Shown here piece after piece: positions 12,009 to 22,929 of a stretch of 64,000 nucleotides of DNA (position 1 is the stretch's first letter; every line of letters begins with the position of its first letter). The position numbers and the translations under genes were made by a program. The DNA lies in contig JAQFVV010000182.1 in assembly GCA_028023455.1 (NCBI GenBank), forward strand, positions 1,424,001 to 1,488,000. The letters run 5' to 3'. The stretch comes from Epiperipatus broadwayi. Lineage: Eukaryota > Onychophora > Udeonychophora > Euonychophora > Peripatidae. The notes beneath the pieces were generated by a model. That model did not search any database and was not told the DNA's origin. It worked only from the letters and a program-made list of their open reading frames with translations.

Positions 12009-14026
12009 TCACAGCTGGTGTATATGTTTTCTTAATATTTCCCCATCGTTCATGCATACTGTTACAACTTGTTTTGACAGATGGTGCATGACTACTGTCT
12101 GAATCCAATTGTTGTTTACATTGTTCTTTACCCATGCCTTTTCTTGTGGTTTGTATTTATACAAGCAACTGTGCTGTTTATTTTGTTCTATTATAGGAAA
12201 CATTTTTGTAAGCTTTGAATATAATTTTCTTCCTAAATATTTTTCCACTGTCAATATTCTAGGTTTGGAAGCTGAGCTGCATGCTAGTGGAGGAGAGCTG
12301 TCAGCACTGCTTCCTGTATTTTCATTTTTCCCATTTTTTTTATTGTTGACTTTATATTTTGTACAGCTCTTTGGGCCAGTCTGTTTGATTGAGTGTGGTA
12401 TGGAGAGAGGGATGAGTAAATATTTTATTCCCCAATCTTGCATTGCTTCCTTTGTGAACCCTGTTCTATTATCTGAAACTAATGTTTCTGGAATTCCATG
12501 ATATGTGAATATTTTATATAGACTGTTTGGTGCTACATCTGATTTAGTGTTTTTTACTATTTTGTATTTGGCCCATCCCGAATATGCATCAACTAGCACT
12601 AAAAACAAATGTCCCTTGAATGGACCACAGTGGTCAAGTGAATGCATTGCCAAAGCTTGTCCACTTTTGGCCATGCTTCAAGTTTGTATAGGGGTGCTTT
12701 TGCACAAAACTGACAGTTATTGCATTTCTTTATAAATTGCTCAATGTATTTATTTATGTTAGTCTACCATAAGTAGCTACAGACTAAAGCCTTCACTCTA
12801 ACTATTCCCAGATGACTTTCATGCAATAACTTTAATGTTTGTTGTCTTCCTATTATTGGTATTAATACTTAGTTGCCTCTCAATATGCATCCTTTACATG
12901 TGGACATTTGTTCATGGGCATTCCATATTTCTCTGTGGAGGAAACTTGGATGGTTATTTGGCCAACCTTCTATAATCTGTTTAATAATCCATTGATAGTT
13001 GTTGTTCTCCTCTGTCCAACAAGCTACAATTTTGCTGTATAAATTTTGATTTTTGAATACATCTATATACTTAATTTCCACTTTTTTATGTGATTTACTC
13101 TGGTCAGGTATGTGCGATAGTGCATCTGCATGATCTATTTGTTTTTCTTTTTGGTGTTTGAGACTATACTCATAGTCTGCCAATATGTTAAGCCATCATA
13201 ACATATGAGTACTTAGATGATCTGGCATTTTTTTATTTCCTAGAATTCCCAGTAGGGGGTTATGATTGGGTATAATAGTAAATTTATGATCATACAGATA
13301 TTGATGGAATTTTTTAATTTTAAATAATATAGTGAGGACTTTTTTGTCCAATTGACTATAATTTTTTTCTGCTTTGAACAAGGTGCATTAAGCATAGGCT
13401 ATGGGTCATTCTTCTGACTGGGCTAGGTGAAATAATATTGCTCTGACCCTGAATTCCAATGCATCAGAGGTCAGCACTTTTTTTAAGTCAACAGTCACTT
13501 TGTGCACACAAATGCTTTTTCTTCTTCCCCTTCATATTTTCATTTCTGGTTTTTCTAAGGAGGTTGAATAAAAGTCAGGTCACATGGGCTTTTCCACATA
13601 AGAAATTTTTAAAATAGTTTATGAATTTAAGGAAGGCTTGAAGTTGTTTTATATTTGTAGACCTTGAGGCTTCTGCTATGGCTTCGGCCTTTTTGAGAAA
13701 GAAGGTATATGATTTTAGATATAAGGTGGCCTAGAAACTAATTTCACCTTCCATATGCATTTTTGGGTATTCAGCTTAGCTTCAAGTTTTGAATAAGTGC
13801 TCCTCAGTTCATTTTCAGTGGTCACTGTTACAAGAATGTCATAGAAATATAATATAATGCCCTCTAAACCATTAAGAAGGCTTGCCAATTTTTGACTGAA
13901 AAATGCTAGGGTTTGATGTTATCCCAAATACCCATCTGTTACATTTGTATACCCCTATGTAAGTGTTTAAAGTTAGTGTTTTAGCTGCTTCTTCAGTGAC
14001 TGGTACCTGATAGAAAGTGGATTAAG
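12009..14026 (-). pseudogene. Decayed Ty3/Gypsy pol (RT, RNase H, integrase)
   Basis: Read on the minus strand from 14026 downwards. An RT fragment (about 13990-13880) has features equivalent to YQVPVTEEAAKTLTL and CNRWVFGITSNPSIFQ. RNase H follows at 13381-13196 (AEKNYSQLDKKVLTILF, FHQYLYDHKFTI, NHNPLLGILG) and 13183-13060 (ending HADALSHIPDQ). Integrase is at 12674-12009, with an HSLDHCGPF...VDAYSGWAKY region and a VSDNRTGF motif. The glutamate-bearing part of the catalytic core is missing: IPHSIKQTG runs directly into a lysine- and asparagine-rich linker, so there is an internal deletion. A C-terminal VVTVCMNDGEILRKH segment remains. Several stops and frameshifts are present. The RT is cut at 14026/14027 by the Penelope-like element, and its 5' half was not found elsewhere in the window. 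Confidence 0.85.
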
Positions 14027-14380
14027 ATATACCATTCATTAAACTTTCAATTATTCCTTTTTTCTTTACTATTATATTTATTTTTTAATTCAAATACCAA
14101 ATTTTTAAATCCGAATTTCAATTCATTAAATAAAAAATCCTTATTCATATTATTATCATTAATCTTATTACATTTATATTCAAGTAATCGCATTTAATCA
14201 TTAACCTTAATATATTTATATTCAATTAATTGCATTTAATAAGATAATGATAATAATATGAATAAGGATTTTTTTAATTAATGAATTGAAATTCGGATTT
14301 AAAAATTTGGTATTTGAATTAAAAAATAAATATAATAGGAAAGGAAATGGAAATAATTGTAAGTTTAATGAATGGTATAT
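14027..14380. repeat. Large inverted repeat at the 5' end of a Penelope-like element
   Basis: The left arm (14027-~14171) and right arm (~14240-14380) are reverse complements over ~144 bp with few mismatches; for example ATATACCATTCATTAAAC opens the left arm and GTTTAATGAATGGTATAT closes the right. The ~68-bp loop contains two imperfect copies of a ~40-bp unit (CATTAA..CTTA..ATTTATATTCAA..AATYGCATTTAAT). The right arm appears to be the N-terminal coding part of the element (frame with NELKFGFKNLVFELK), so the left arm is an inverted copy of that end. Head-to-head or inverted partial copies at the 5' end are characteristic of Penelope-like retroelements. Confidence 0.85.
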
Positions 14381-16090
14381 TATTAAAAATATGCGCGCGA
14401 TAAATATGGGGATTTATTATTTTTAAAAGGTGATAAAACATCGAGTATAGTTATTTTAAACAAGAGTGAATATAATACAAAAATGTTAAACTTATTAAAG
14501 GAAGAATGTTTTCTAAAAATTAATAAAGATGAAAGTATGTTAATGAATAAAAAGGTTAATAATATATTAACTATGTTGTATAAAAAAGATTGTATGGAAA
14601 AAGTAGTCATGCTTAAATTAAAAAGAATGGATATAAAATGTGCAAAAATCTATGGTTTACCTAAAATACATAAGCTTGGTATTCCAATGAGGCCAATTAT
14701 TAGTAGTTGTAATATTTATTACGAGAAAATTTCAAAGTGGCTATATAATAATATTTTTAAAAAATATATTACATTATTTGAAAGAAATTGTGTTAATAAT
14801 TCTATACAGTTTATTAGTAAATTGAAAGTTTTTTTAGAAGGTAAGGTTTTTAAAAATTTGGTTTTTGTAAAGTTAGATATAGTTAGTATGTATACTAACA
14901 TTGATACAGAGGTTGCTATTTGTTGTTTTATGGATTTATATAATAAAGATAAAGGGATAAAATTAAAAATTGAAGGTTTTCTTTTATATGAAATATTAGT
15001 GATTTGTTGTAGGGACCTTATTTTTAAATATGGGGATGAATTTTATAAGAAAAAGAGGGTTTAAGTATGGGTAATAGTCTGAGTGGTTTTTTGGCAGGAA
15101 TTTATATGTATAAGTTTGAAGAGCAATTTTTTAATTATAATAGAAGTAAACCAATTTTTTATGTTAGATATGTTGATGACTATTTTATGGTTTTCAATGG
15201 TAATAAAAAAAATGCAGATAATTTTTTGAGTTATATTAATGGTAGAGTTGAAAAAATAAAATTTACTATGGAAAAAGAATATATTAATGTTATTGAATAT
15301 ATGGATGTTAGAATTTTTTTAAAAATTGATAGGAATGGTAGTGTTAGTATAAAAGCATCTGTGTTTAGAAAAAAAAACATTTTTTGGATGATCAAATAAT
15401 TGGTTTTCAGATAGTGATAATCATAGTAAAATTAATATTGTTAATAATAAAATTATTAGGGCAATTAAATTATGTTCAAATAGTAATTTGTTTGGGAATG
15501 AGATTGATATTATTAGGAATGAATGTTTTATGAATGATTATCCTAGGGGTGTAGTTAAACATTTGTTTTCTAATAAAATATAAATAAAATAAAAAATAGA
15601 ATGGGATTATATAGGAGTAGGAATAGAGAAAAGATTATTTATGTTGGTTTTAATATATCTAAAGATTTATTTATTAAAGTTAAAAAATAAGTTAAAATGA
15701 TTAATAGGAAATATAATGTTTTAATTAGTCCAGTTTATAAAAAGAAAGCAAGTTTAAATCTTTTAATTAATAATAATGGGGACTATAATAGATTAGACAT
15801 TATGAATTCAGTTTATTTGATAAAATGTTTGAATTGTTTTAGAAAGAATGTAGAAATGACATATGTTGGGACTAGTAAGAATAATTTAAAAACTAGATTA
15901 AAACAGCATTTAGGTGATAAAAATTCTGCTGTTTACATTCACATGAATAAATTTAAGCATGGGTTTTTGATATAAAGCCTTTGGAATGTATTAAGTCATA
16001 TAATGAAAGAATGATAAAAGAAAGTGTATACATTAAGGAAATAAAACCAGAATTAAATAGGATGTTAATAGAAAAGCAGAAAAGAAAATA
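14262..16090 (+). pseudogene. Penelope-like element: reverse transcriptase plus GIY-YIG endonuclease
   Basis: The RT starts in the right arm of the inverted repeat. After a frame change near 14400 it reads KGDKTSSIVILNKSEYN. At 14483-15064 it contains the Penelope-type YGLPKIHKLGIPMRPIIS motif and KLDIVSMYTNID. After a one-base shift near 15060, 15067-15399 has MGNSLSGFLAGIYM and the catalytic YVDDYF. A further shift in an A8 run near 15375 is followed by more RT C-terminus. Frame 15697-15975 is the GIY-YIG domain: VYLIKCLNCF (zinc-ligand-like cysteines), then TYVGTSKNNLKTRLKQH. The final helix (ERMIKESVYIKEIKPELNR) lies in another frame at 15990-16070. Three or four frameshifts and some stops make it inactive, but the order RT then GIY-YIG is complete. 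It is inserted into the RT of the minus-strand Gypsy relic. Confidence 0.88.
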
Positions 16091-16308
16091 ATAGGTTTTT
16101 AATTAAATGTTTTAATGGATATATATAGATTTTTTTATAAAAAAAAAGGAAATTGTTTGTGTTTAAGTTGTGATTGTTGATAATAGAAAAGGGGAGTGAG
16201 ATAAAGTAAATTTTTGATTATGAATATATTTTGTAATTTATTTATTTATTTATTTTTGGAATATGTGTTATTTGTTATATATATATTATTTCATTTTATT
16301 TTAGTGTG

Positions 16309-16345
16309 CCTTGAAAAAGACTATATGAAATAGTCAAAACGTTGG
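16309..16345 (+). ncRNA. Degenerate hammerhead-ribozyme-like motif at the Penelope 3' end
   Basis: A perfect 6-bp stem (GACTAT at 16319-16324, ATAGTC at 16330-16335, loop ATGAA) is preceded by CTTGAAAAA, where CUGANGA would be expected, and followed by AAAAC, where GAAAC would be expected. Penelope-like elements are known to carry minimal hammerhead motifs. The core differs at several invariant positions, so this copy is unlikely to self-cleave. Confidence 0.35.
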
Positions 16346-16429
16346 ATTTTTTTATTTTTTATTTCTTCATGATTATAGTAATATAAAAAACAAGTTTTAA
16401 AAAGAAGGGGTTAGTTTGTTTTATTTCTA

Positions 16430-18590
16430 TATCAGAATTGGATTATATTTTGACTAACAGAAAATACATATTTCAAGATTGTAATGTTCTTAATAAATTT
16501 AACACAGGAAGTGATCATCAATTAGTAAGATGAAAGATACATGTTAATGCAAAACTAGAGAGAAAAATTATTAAGAAAAACAATATTTACAGTTGATATT
16601 CCTAATCTTCAGAAACATTCTAATGAATTTAAATTAGAACTTAGTAGATTTTGAACATGATTCAGATTTGAATGAAATTAATATGAAAATAATTGATACA
16701 CTTTTAAAAACAACTACAAAGATAGCTGGTAGAAAAAAGAAGCAATTGACCAATAAAATTTCTACTGAGATTAAATAATTTATGAAGAAAAGAAGGAATA
16801 TGAAGATATACAAAAATGATGTAAAAAGAACTGAATATCTCGAATTTTGTAAAATGGTGTGGAAAAGAGTTGAAAATGTTATAAGAAAGTATAATTGTGA
16901 ACTAGCAAGGAAATCTATAGAAAATAATAAAAGTCTCAAGAGTGTAAAACAACATTTTGGTATTAGTATGAAATTTATATCTGCAATAAGAAAAAAAAAT
17001 GGATTTATTACTAAAATGAGAAATGACATCATAAAATGGGTAGAAGACTTATATCAAGAATTATATAGTAATAAAGAACAAGTACCTACTATATCTATTA
17101 CATCTTCCAAATTGCCCAGAATTTTAAATGAAGAAGTGAGACATACAATTAAATGTATGAAGAAGTGAGACATGCAATTAAATGTATGAAGAAAGGAAAG
17201 ACTTCAGATAAAGATAGAATTATAATTGATATATTAAAAGAAGTAGTTGAAGAAATAGAATTTTTTTAGCAAAGTTATATACCAAATGTCTAAATGATAA
17301 AGATGTACCAGATGATTGGAAGAATGCAGTATTAATATTAATATTTTAAAAAGGTGATAAAGAAAGTATTAGAAATTACAGATCTATCAGCCTTTTATCA
17401 GTTTTATAAAAAAAATTTACCAAGATAATTCCACCAACCAAGAGAACAAGCTGGATTTAAAAGTGGTTTTAGAACAGTAGATCATATCCAGGTATAGAGA
17501 GAAATTATAGAAAGAACAAATGAATATGAGTTGCCATTATGCTTTGGATTTGTAGATTATGAAAAGCCATTTGATTCTATAAACATTTCTTCAGTGATTA
17601 AAGCATTGGATCATCAAGGCATAGATCCAGGATACTGTCATATTTTAAAGAATATTTATAAAAATGCAACAGCAACAATTAGATTACATAATGATACTAG
17701 GAAAGTCAACATTGAGAAGGGTGTAAGACAAGGTGACTCCATATCTCCAAAACTTTTTACAGCAGTGCTGCAAGAAGTATTTTGTGGATTAAAATGGCAA
17801 GCTAAAGGAGTGAACATAAATAGAGATTATTTAAGTCATTTAGATTTTGCAGATGATGTAGTTGTTTTTGCAAATGATGCTTTAAAGCTGCAGGAAATGT
17901 TGCAGGAGTTATCAGATGAAAGTAGGAAAGTAGGACTAAAAATAAATGTTAAAAAGACTAAAGTAATGTTTAATGGATTTTTTCAAAATATGAAAATAAA
18001 GATTGATTATGATGAGTTAGAAGAAGTTAACAATTATAAATACCTTGGTCAGATTATTAATACAGATGGAAACATAATAGATGAAATTAATTATAGAATT
18101 AACCTTGGTTGGAGTGCTTTTGGTATAAATAACTTGATACTAAAAGGAAATATGCCTATGTGTTTGAAAAGGAAGGTTTTTAATAAATGTGTTTTACCAG
18201 TTATTACTTATGGATCTGAGACTTGGACACTTAATAGAAGAGCAATAAAGAGACTTCAGACCACTCAAAGAAGTATGGAGAGATGCATGTTGGGAGTAAC
18301 AAGAAGAGATCAAAAACACAATATATGGGTAAGAGAACAAACAGGTGTTACTAACATCATTGAAAAAATTAAAAGACTAAAGTGGAGTTGGGTTGGACAT
18401 ATTGCTAGAAGAGATGATAATAGATGGACAATTGAAATCTTAAACTGGATTCCAAGAGATTGTAAAAGACCCAAAAAGAGACCACATGTGAGATGGATGG
18501 ATGAAATAAGAAAATGTGCAGTGATGATGTGGAGAAGATAAGCTAAAGATCAGAGATGATGGATTGATAATGGTTGATGATGATGATAAC
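16430..18590 (+). pseudogene. RTE-type LINE (endonuclease end, RT, C-terminal tail)
   Basis: 5' truncated. 16435-16560 reads as the end of the AP-like endonuclease, DYILTNRKYIFQ then GSDHQLVR. The linker frame 16782-17168 follows (KMVWKRVENVIRKYN, WVEDLYQELYS). 17240-17530 is the RT N-terminal part in broken frames (DKDVPDDWKNAVL, NYRSISLL, QAGFKSGF). The intact 336-residue frame 17531-18541 has FVDYEKPFDSI, GVRQGDSISPKLFTAVLQE, the catalytic FADDVVVF, and an RTE-type tail with WSWVGHIARRDDNRWTIEIL, WIPRDCKRPKKRPHVRWMDE. The 3' end is the short TGATGATGATGA run (18569-18582) typical of RTE elements. A 29-bp tandem duplication at 17130-17187 breaks the frame. A second copy of the tail lies at 53520-53870 (minus) and is close in nucleotide sequence. 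Confidence 0.88.
17130..17187 (+). repeat. 29-bp tandem duplication inside the RTE LINE
   Basis: GAAGAAGTGAGACATACAAT at 17130 and GAAGAAGTGAGACATGCAAT at 17159 start two adjacent 29-bp units that differ at one base. Because 29 is not a multiple of three, the duplication shifts the reading frame and ends the 16782-17168 open frame. Confidence 0.9.
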
Positions 18591-19332
18591 AAACAAAAGC
18601 TTTAATAAAAAGTAATTTTAAACAACTAGGCTTAGCTAGCTTTCAACTAATACAAGTCAGGGATATAGTGACAACTGTATATATAAATGATTTGCGTTAG
18701 TCTTCATAAATATACATATGAATGCTATGTATATTTTTATTCAAAATTTTATAGAAAAAAAATTAATTATTATGAAATATGTGACAAAAATATGGTTATT
18801 CAATGATAAATAATTGATTTATAGACACATGATGGTGTACAAGTAAAAAGAATTCACATTTAAAGAAGAACAGAAGAAAAGCAATATTTATGAAGATTGC
18901 ATTAAGCTTTTAATTACTAAAGTTTGTTTAGCTGAACTTTCAGTTATTGGTAATAGATGGAGAATTTTGTCTTCGGAATGCACACATATCACCAACTCAT
19001 TCATGTTTTCATGTTTATCAGTCTCTGAAACTTTAATGAATAAAGTTTTAACATTCAAGAGTACCCCAACATTTGTATATTTATTAAAACCAGTCTCTAA
19101 GTCTCAGAAAATCCTCCATAAACAAAGCAGGAGATTTTAAAAATTTTGCCAGTATTTTATGTTTAGGATTTAATTAAATCGTTTATAATAGTTAAATTGA
19201 AACAGATCTCTTGTTTTTATCATGTTGCATTGTGAATCTTATTACTCTATGCATCGATTTTTATATAACTCAGGATTGCAATTCACTATTTTTTATTCTT
19301 ATTGTTAAAATACCAATTAAGTATCTGGAAAA

Positions 19333-19396
19333 AACATCACATGATCACCATTTCTTATGCTTGCACATTAGTGGCATTACTGTATAGAGAGTTTTG
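19333..19396. repeat. Inverted junction of the 35-kb Penelope-type unit
   Basis: 19333-19364 (AACATCACATGATCACCATT, then TCTTATGCTTGC) is the reverse complement of the unit end at ~35925-35955. It is immediately followed by AGTGGCATTACTGTATAGAG (19370-19396), which matches the same unit in direct orientation at ~35877. This is a small head-to-head remnant of the family described at 34930-35970. Confidence 0.7.
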
Positions 19397-20272
19397 TCTA
19401 TTTATTTGGAAAAAAGTTTAGTAAGTGATTTGATGTATGAAATTTGTTTTAATGATTTATTTATATTCCTGAAAATGTTTATTAAGAGACTTTCGTTTCT
19501 CTTTTCCTTTTTCTAAAGAGAAAAGAAATGAGATAGGTTGGTATCATGGCACACAATGTGTGTGTGCATATATATTTTAAAATTAAAAGAAAAAGTAAAC
19601 TAATCATAGACAAAATTTATATATATTATTTAAAATAAAATCTGGTCTAACTGAAATATTAATCAAATAATAATATTTTTTGATATTTTTGAAATGCTAC
19701 CATTTTTTTTTTTATCAAGAACGTTTATTACTAATGTTTACATTGATTAATCAAAGAAGCAATCAAAAAATTTTTACATGTATTTTGCAAAATGATTTGA
19801 GCTCAAATAGGGAAAAGTCTAATTTTGCTCTGAGTTGTTTCGTGTTTTTAATGTCCTGTATTGCCTTTGAGTCATTCACAGAGCTGTCCTTGTTTCTTTT
19901 TGTTCTGTGTTTTCCATGACTGGGTCAATGTTTATCTGTCTGGCCTACGCATGTGTTTAGGTTCTGATAGAGTTTTCAGAGCTGGTGCAGATTCATTGAC
20001 ATTGAACTCTTTGTGTTGTTGTCATTACTTGTTTGATGCTCTCTCAAATGGCAACCTTGTCTATTACATCTCAATTCCTACATATTTCCATTCGATTCTG
20101 TTTTTTATAGTTTTTCTCCTGATGTTCATGTACTTTGGGAGAAGAGCTCCCATGTTGCACTGTAAATGAATTGAGGTGCGATGAGTTTATCTCTAATTTA
20201 AGTTTTCACAAGTTTTTTTTTTCAGGAATATCTAAGAGTGTAGTATCATTTGGTCTAAATATCCCTTCACAT

Positions 20273-20308
20273 TGAAACAGACAGATCGAAGGATCGATCT
20301 TAGTTTCA
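20273..20308. repeat. 36-bp palindromic hairpin
   Basis: TGAAAC (20273-20278) and AGATCGA (20283-20289) pair with TCGATCT (20294-20300) and GTTTCA (20303-20308) around a 4-base loop (AGGA). No function assigned. Confidence 0.6.
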
Positions 20309-20829
20309 TAGTTTTCATTTTGAAGTACGGTAATTCTAAATCACTATTTACCCGCAATGAGGCTTTTTCTATTCCAGGCCACATAAATTTTAAGTTAGTT
20401 ATTTTATGCTTTGTTTAAAAGAATTTAACGTAAATATTACAAGTATAAATATTACAAATCATGATAAATAATATTCGTGTGTGTGGTTTGTAGGTTTATA
20501 TTCGCTCAATTTAAAAGTTTCATTGCGTGTATATTTTTTTTTAATTTTAAATCTTTCAAAATTATACAAAGTCATTTAAAAATGCTGATCAAAAGTCACA
20601 TTCCTTTGATCGGTATTTTTAGTCAAATCTTACATGTACAAAATGTATAGAATAATTAGTTTGTACTTTGAAAGTTAAGATAATGAATTTCAATTTTGTA
20701 TTCACGAATTCCTATGTAATTATTTAGTTTGTCAATTTAGAATCATGTATTGAATTTAGAAATAAATGTAAATCAAACAATGGAAATGAGAAATGTAGGA
20801 CTCTTATCAAGAAAGGCAAATGCAATTGT

Positions 20830-21192
20830 ATAGTCAAAATTAGATATTGCTGGAGGCCAGTAAATCAAAGGAGGCGGAGTCATGAACAAAAACTATGCAG
20901 AGTGATCAACCATAGCCATCTTATATTATAATATACTAGGGGACTCTACTTTTTGATTTTGCTGTGGGTAGACCGTCTCGGGCTACAGCAAAGTAGTTGT
21001 GCCAGAGAAATCATCTCAACTGTGATTAAGAAGTTGCCCGGTGAATTGCAATAATGTTGGGCTAAGTCCAAGAAGCTGATCCCTGTTCTGCCGATTTAAA
21101 TCTTTCGAGCCGCTGATCCATAATGTTTCCTGTGCTTCCAGTTTTCTTAATTCCAACCTTTAAATTAATCATGCCATTCTAAGGAATCCAAA
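20830..21192 (+). promoter_or_regulatory. Possible 5' untranslated region of a host gene
   Basis: This block is less AT-rich and has more CpG than its surroundings. It includes a perfect 8-bp stem TTTGCTGT/ACAGCAAA (near 20959-20996). An in-frame TAA at 21166-21168 closes the frame upstream of the candidate start at 21193. Inference only: no TATA box or known initiator was identified. Confidence 0.25.
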
Positions 21193-21253
21193 ATGCGCGC
21201 CTACGTTCTGCATAAACATTACCGCAAGGAGAAAAGACGGACGAAGAAGAATG
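21193..21253 (+). CDS. Candidate first coding exon of a host gene (very basic N-terminus)
   Basis: ATG at 21193 has a fair context (CCAAAATGC) and is the first ATG after an in-frame stop at 21166. It opens 20 codons beginning MRAYVLHKHYRKEKRR, rich in lysine and arginine and using GC-rich codons (CGC, GCC, CTG, CGG) unlike the surrounding sequence. After one further base the sequence GTAACT follows, a plausible phase-1 splice donor at 21254. No matching downstream exon was identified in the window, and a later exon may lie outside it. The protein family is not recognised. It could also be a chance frame in a GC-richer patch. This is the only place in the window that looks like a host gene. 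Confidence 0.3.
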
Positions 21254-21259
21254 GTAACT

Positions 21260-22920
21260 CTTGTTACATGAACTTTTTAACTTTCCTCTAAGCTTAATAA
21301 TTTTATTATTTAATCTGTTATGAATTAATCTAGGTAATTACATATAAATTTCTTGCTTTCCTTCGTTAAAATGTTACACTAAAGCCTGTCAGTAAATTTC
21401 TTCTCTAATACTTCTGTGCTCTAGTCTTTAGATGATAATTTACTAATATTTTGTGCCTAATAGTAATTCATAGTGAATATACTTATATTTTTATTATTAC
21501 TTACATTTACAAACAAAGCGATGCCAATAATAATATTTTTCAACTCTAGTTAAAGCCATTAAAGTTTATTTCATAGTATTATTAGTATATTCATTTTAAA
21601 AGCAATTTTCTTTTATCGAACTAAAAAAAATTGGTTCGTTTATGTCGAGTTGAGAAATATTCAAGTACCTGCATTGTTCCTTTTATTTTGTCAAAATGAT
21701 ATTTTAATCTCTGCTCCAAATAACAAATATAAAATAAAGTCTAAATTTTTATTATGTTATTTTTTATATATGAACGGAGTAATAATGTAAAGTGAATATT
21801 TTTGTTACTATTATTACCTTCCGAACAACCTAGGGAGTTATGGGTTTCAGAGTGAAATTAATTAATCGTTACTTTTGTGATCTTTTAATTTCACCATGTT
21901 TTATTTTGAATAGTCATATCAGATTGTTGCGTAGAAAATGTTACAGAGAGATAACCAAGGTTTTATATAGTTTCGCTTTAAGTCCACTGCCGATCACTCT
22001 TCCTCGATGTTACTGTGGCAGTGCCTTTTCCTTCGCCTAAATTGGCGTCTCGTTTTTACTACCAATTGGAAAGAAAGAAATTCTTCTCCAGATAATCTCT
22101 CGGATCACCGGGGTTCGAAAATGATCCCGGCTGGTTGTAGTGTCCCGGATCTACTTGGGGGCATTAAGACTTGTCAAAGTACAAGCCACCCGGTCTTCCA
22201 TCAATGCACCGCAAGTTATTATTGTAGTATATCTTAAGCTCTGCAATCATCAGTACATCATTATTATATTATATTTTTATATAAAACCTCCTCCAATTAT
22301 CCGTATACGTAATGGTTTGAATCTATTAAAATCAAACAACTTAATATAAAATAGTAATTGAATATTTTAAATGCTCAAATTACTCTGATTCTCATATCAA
22401 CTCGTACGACCATTTAAAACACATAAATATTGGCATGCGTTTTGTCTATCAGTCTAAAATGATTATTAAGTACTAGTAGCAAATTATTAGAAATATACGT
22501 ATGAAAATTTTACCGTATCTGTACATAGTATTCAATGATTTCAATAATTATTAAACATTTATCTAACCTATTTTTGTCTCTCTTGTCTTATTACTCTCGA
22601 AATCTAGTTAAGCACCTGCTGTCTGTATCGACAACTTAAATATATATTGAATTATTAACCGTACCAAAATCTCGAATATAAGATATATATGAATAACTGA
22701 TTGTAGAGTAATTTAGTCTGTGTTTTCCGACAAGCTAGTAAAGGGAAAATCACGTACTGTTGTTGTGTTGTTCATCGGTTGGTCATGCCAGGGTTTTGGG
22801 TTTGAATTTGGTTTGCATTTTGGAATTTATTCCTAGACGTGGACTGGGTTTGAATTCGGATTACTGTGCATGATTAAGCATGGTGATTTTACCAGTACAA
22901 CATCTGGTTAGCCACATATT
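21260..22920. other. Intergenic or possible intron, with a GC-richer patch at 21960-22200
   Basis: 21960-22200 is GC-richer and includes CCGGGGTTCGAAAATGATCC, whose TTCGAA lies between complementary CCGGG and CCCGG, resembling a tRNA T-arm or box B. No convincing box A precedes it at the right distance. The 66-76-residue frames here have no recognisable domain. The rest is AT-rich. Confidence 0.35.
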
Positions 22921-22929
22921 GAATATTAA

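Larger units (their letters stand above)
18600..20820. other. Intergenic, with one less AT-rich island
   Basis: No gene recognised. 19800-20180 is less AT-rich than its surroundings and has two overlapping open frames (19680-19919, 19861-20169) whose plus-strand translations are cysteine- and phenylalanine-rich without a domain. The minus strand there is also partly open but unrecognised. Possibly an old element. Confidence 0.4.

Noticed and set aside
12109-12735. Plus-strand open frames of 130 and 76 residues
   Set aside because: They are the complement of the minus-strand Gypsy integrase, whose motifs are clear.
20959-20996. Hairpin as a microRNA precursor
   Set aside because: The perfect stem is only 8 bp and the rest does not pair well.
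22085-22145. Possible tRNA gene or SINE around the CCGGGGTTCGAAAATGATCC string
   Set aside because: The T-arm-like hairpin is good, but no box A or acceptor stem pairs with it at a suitable distance.
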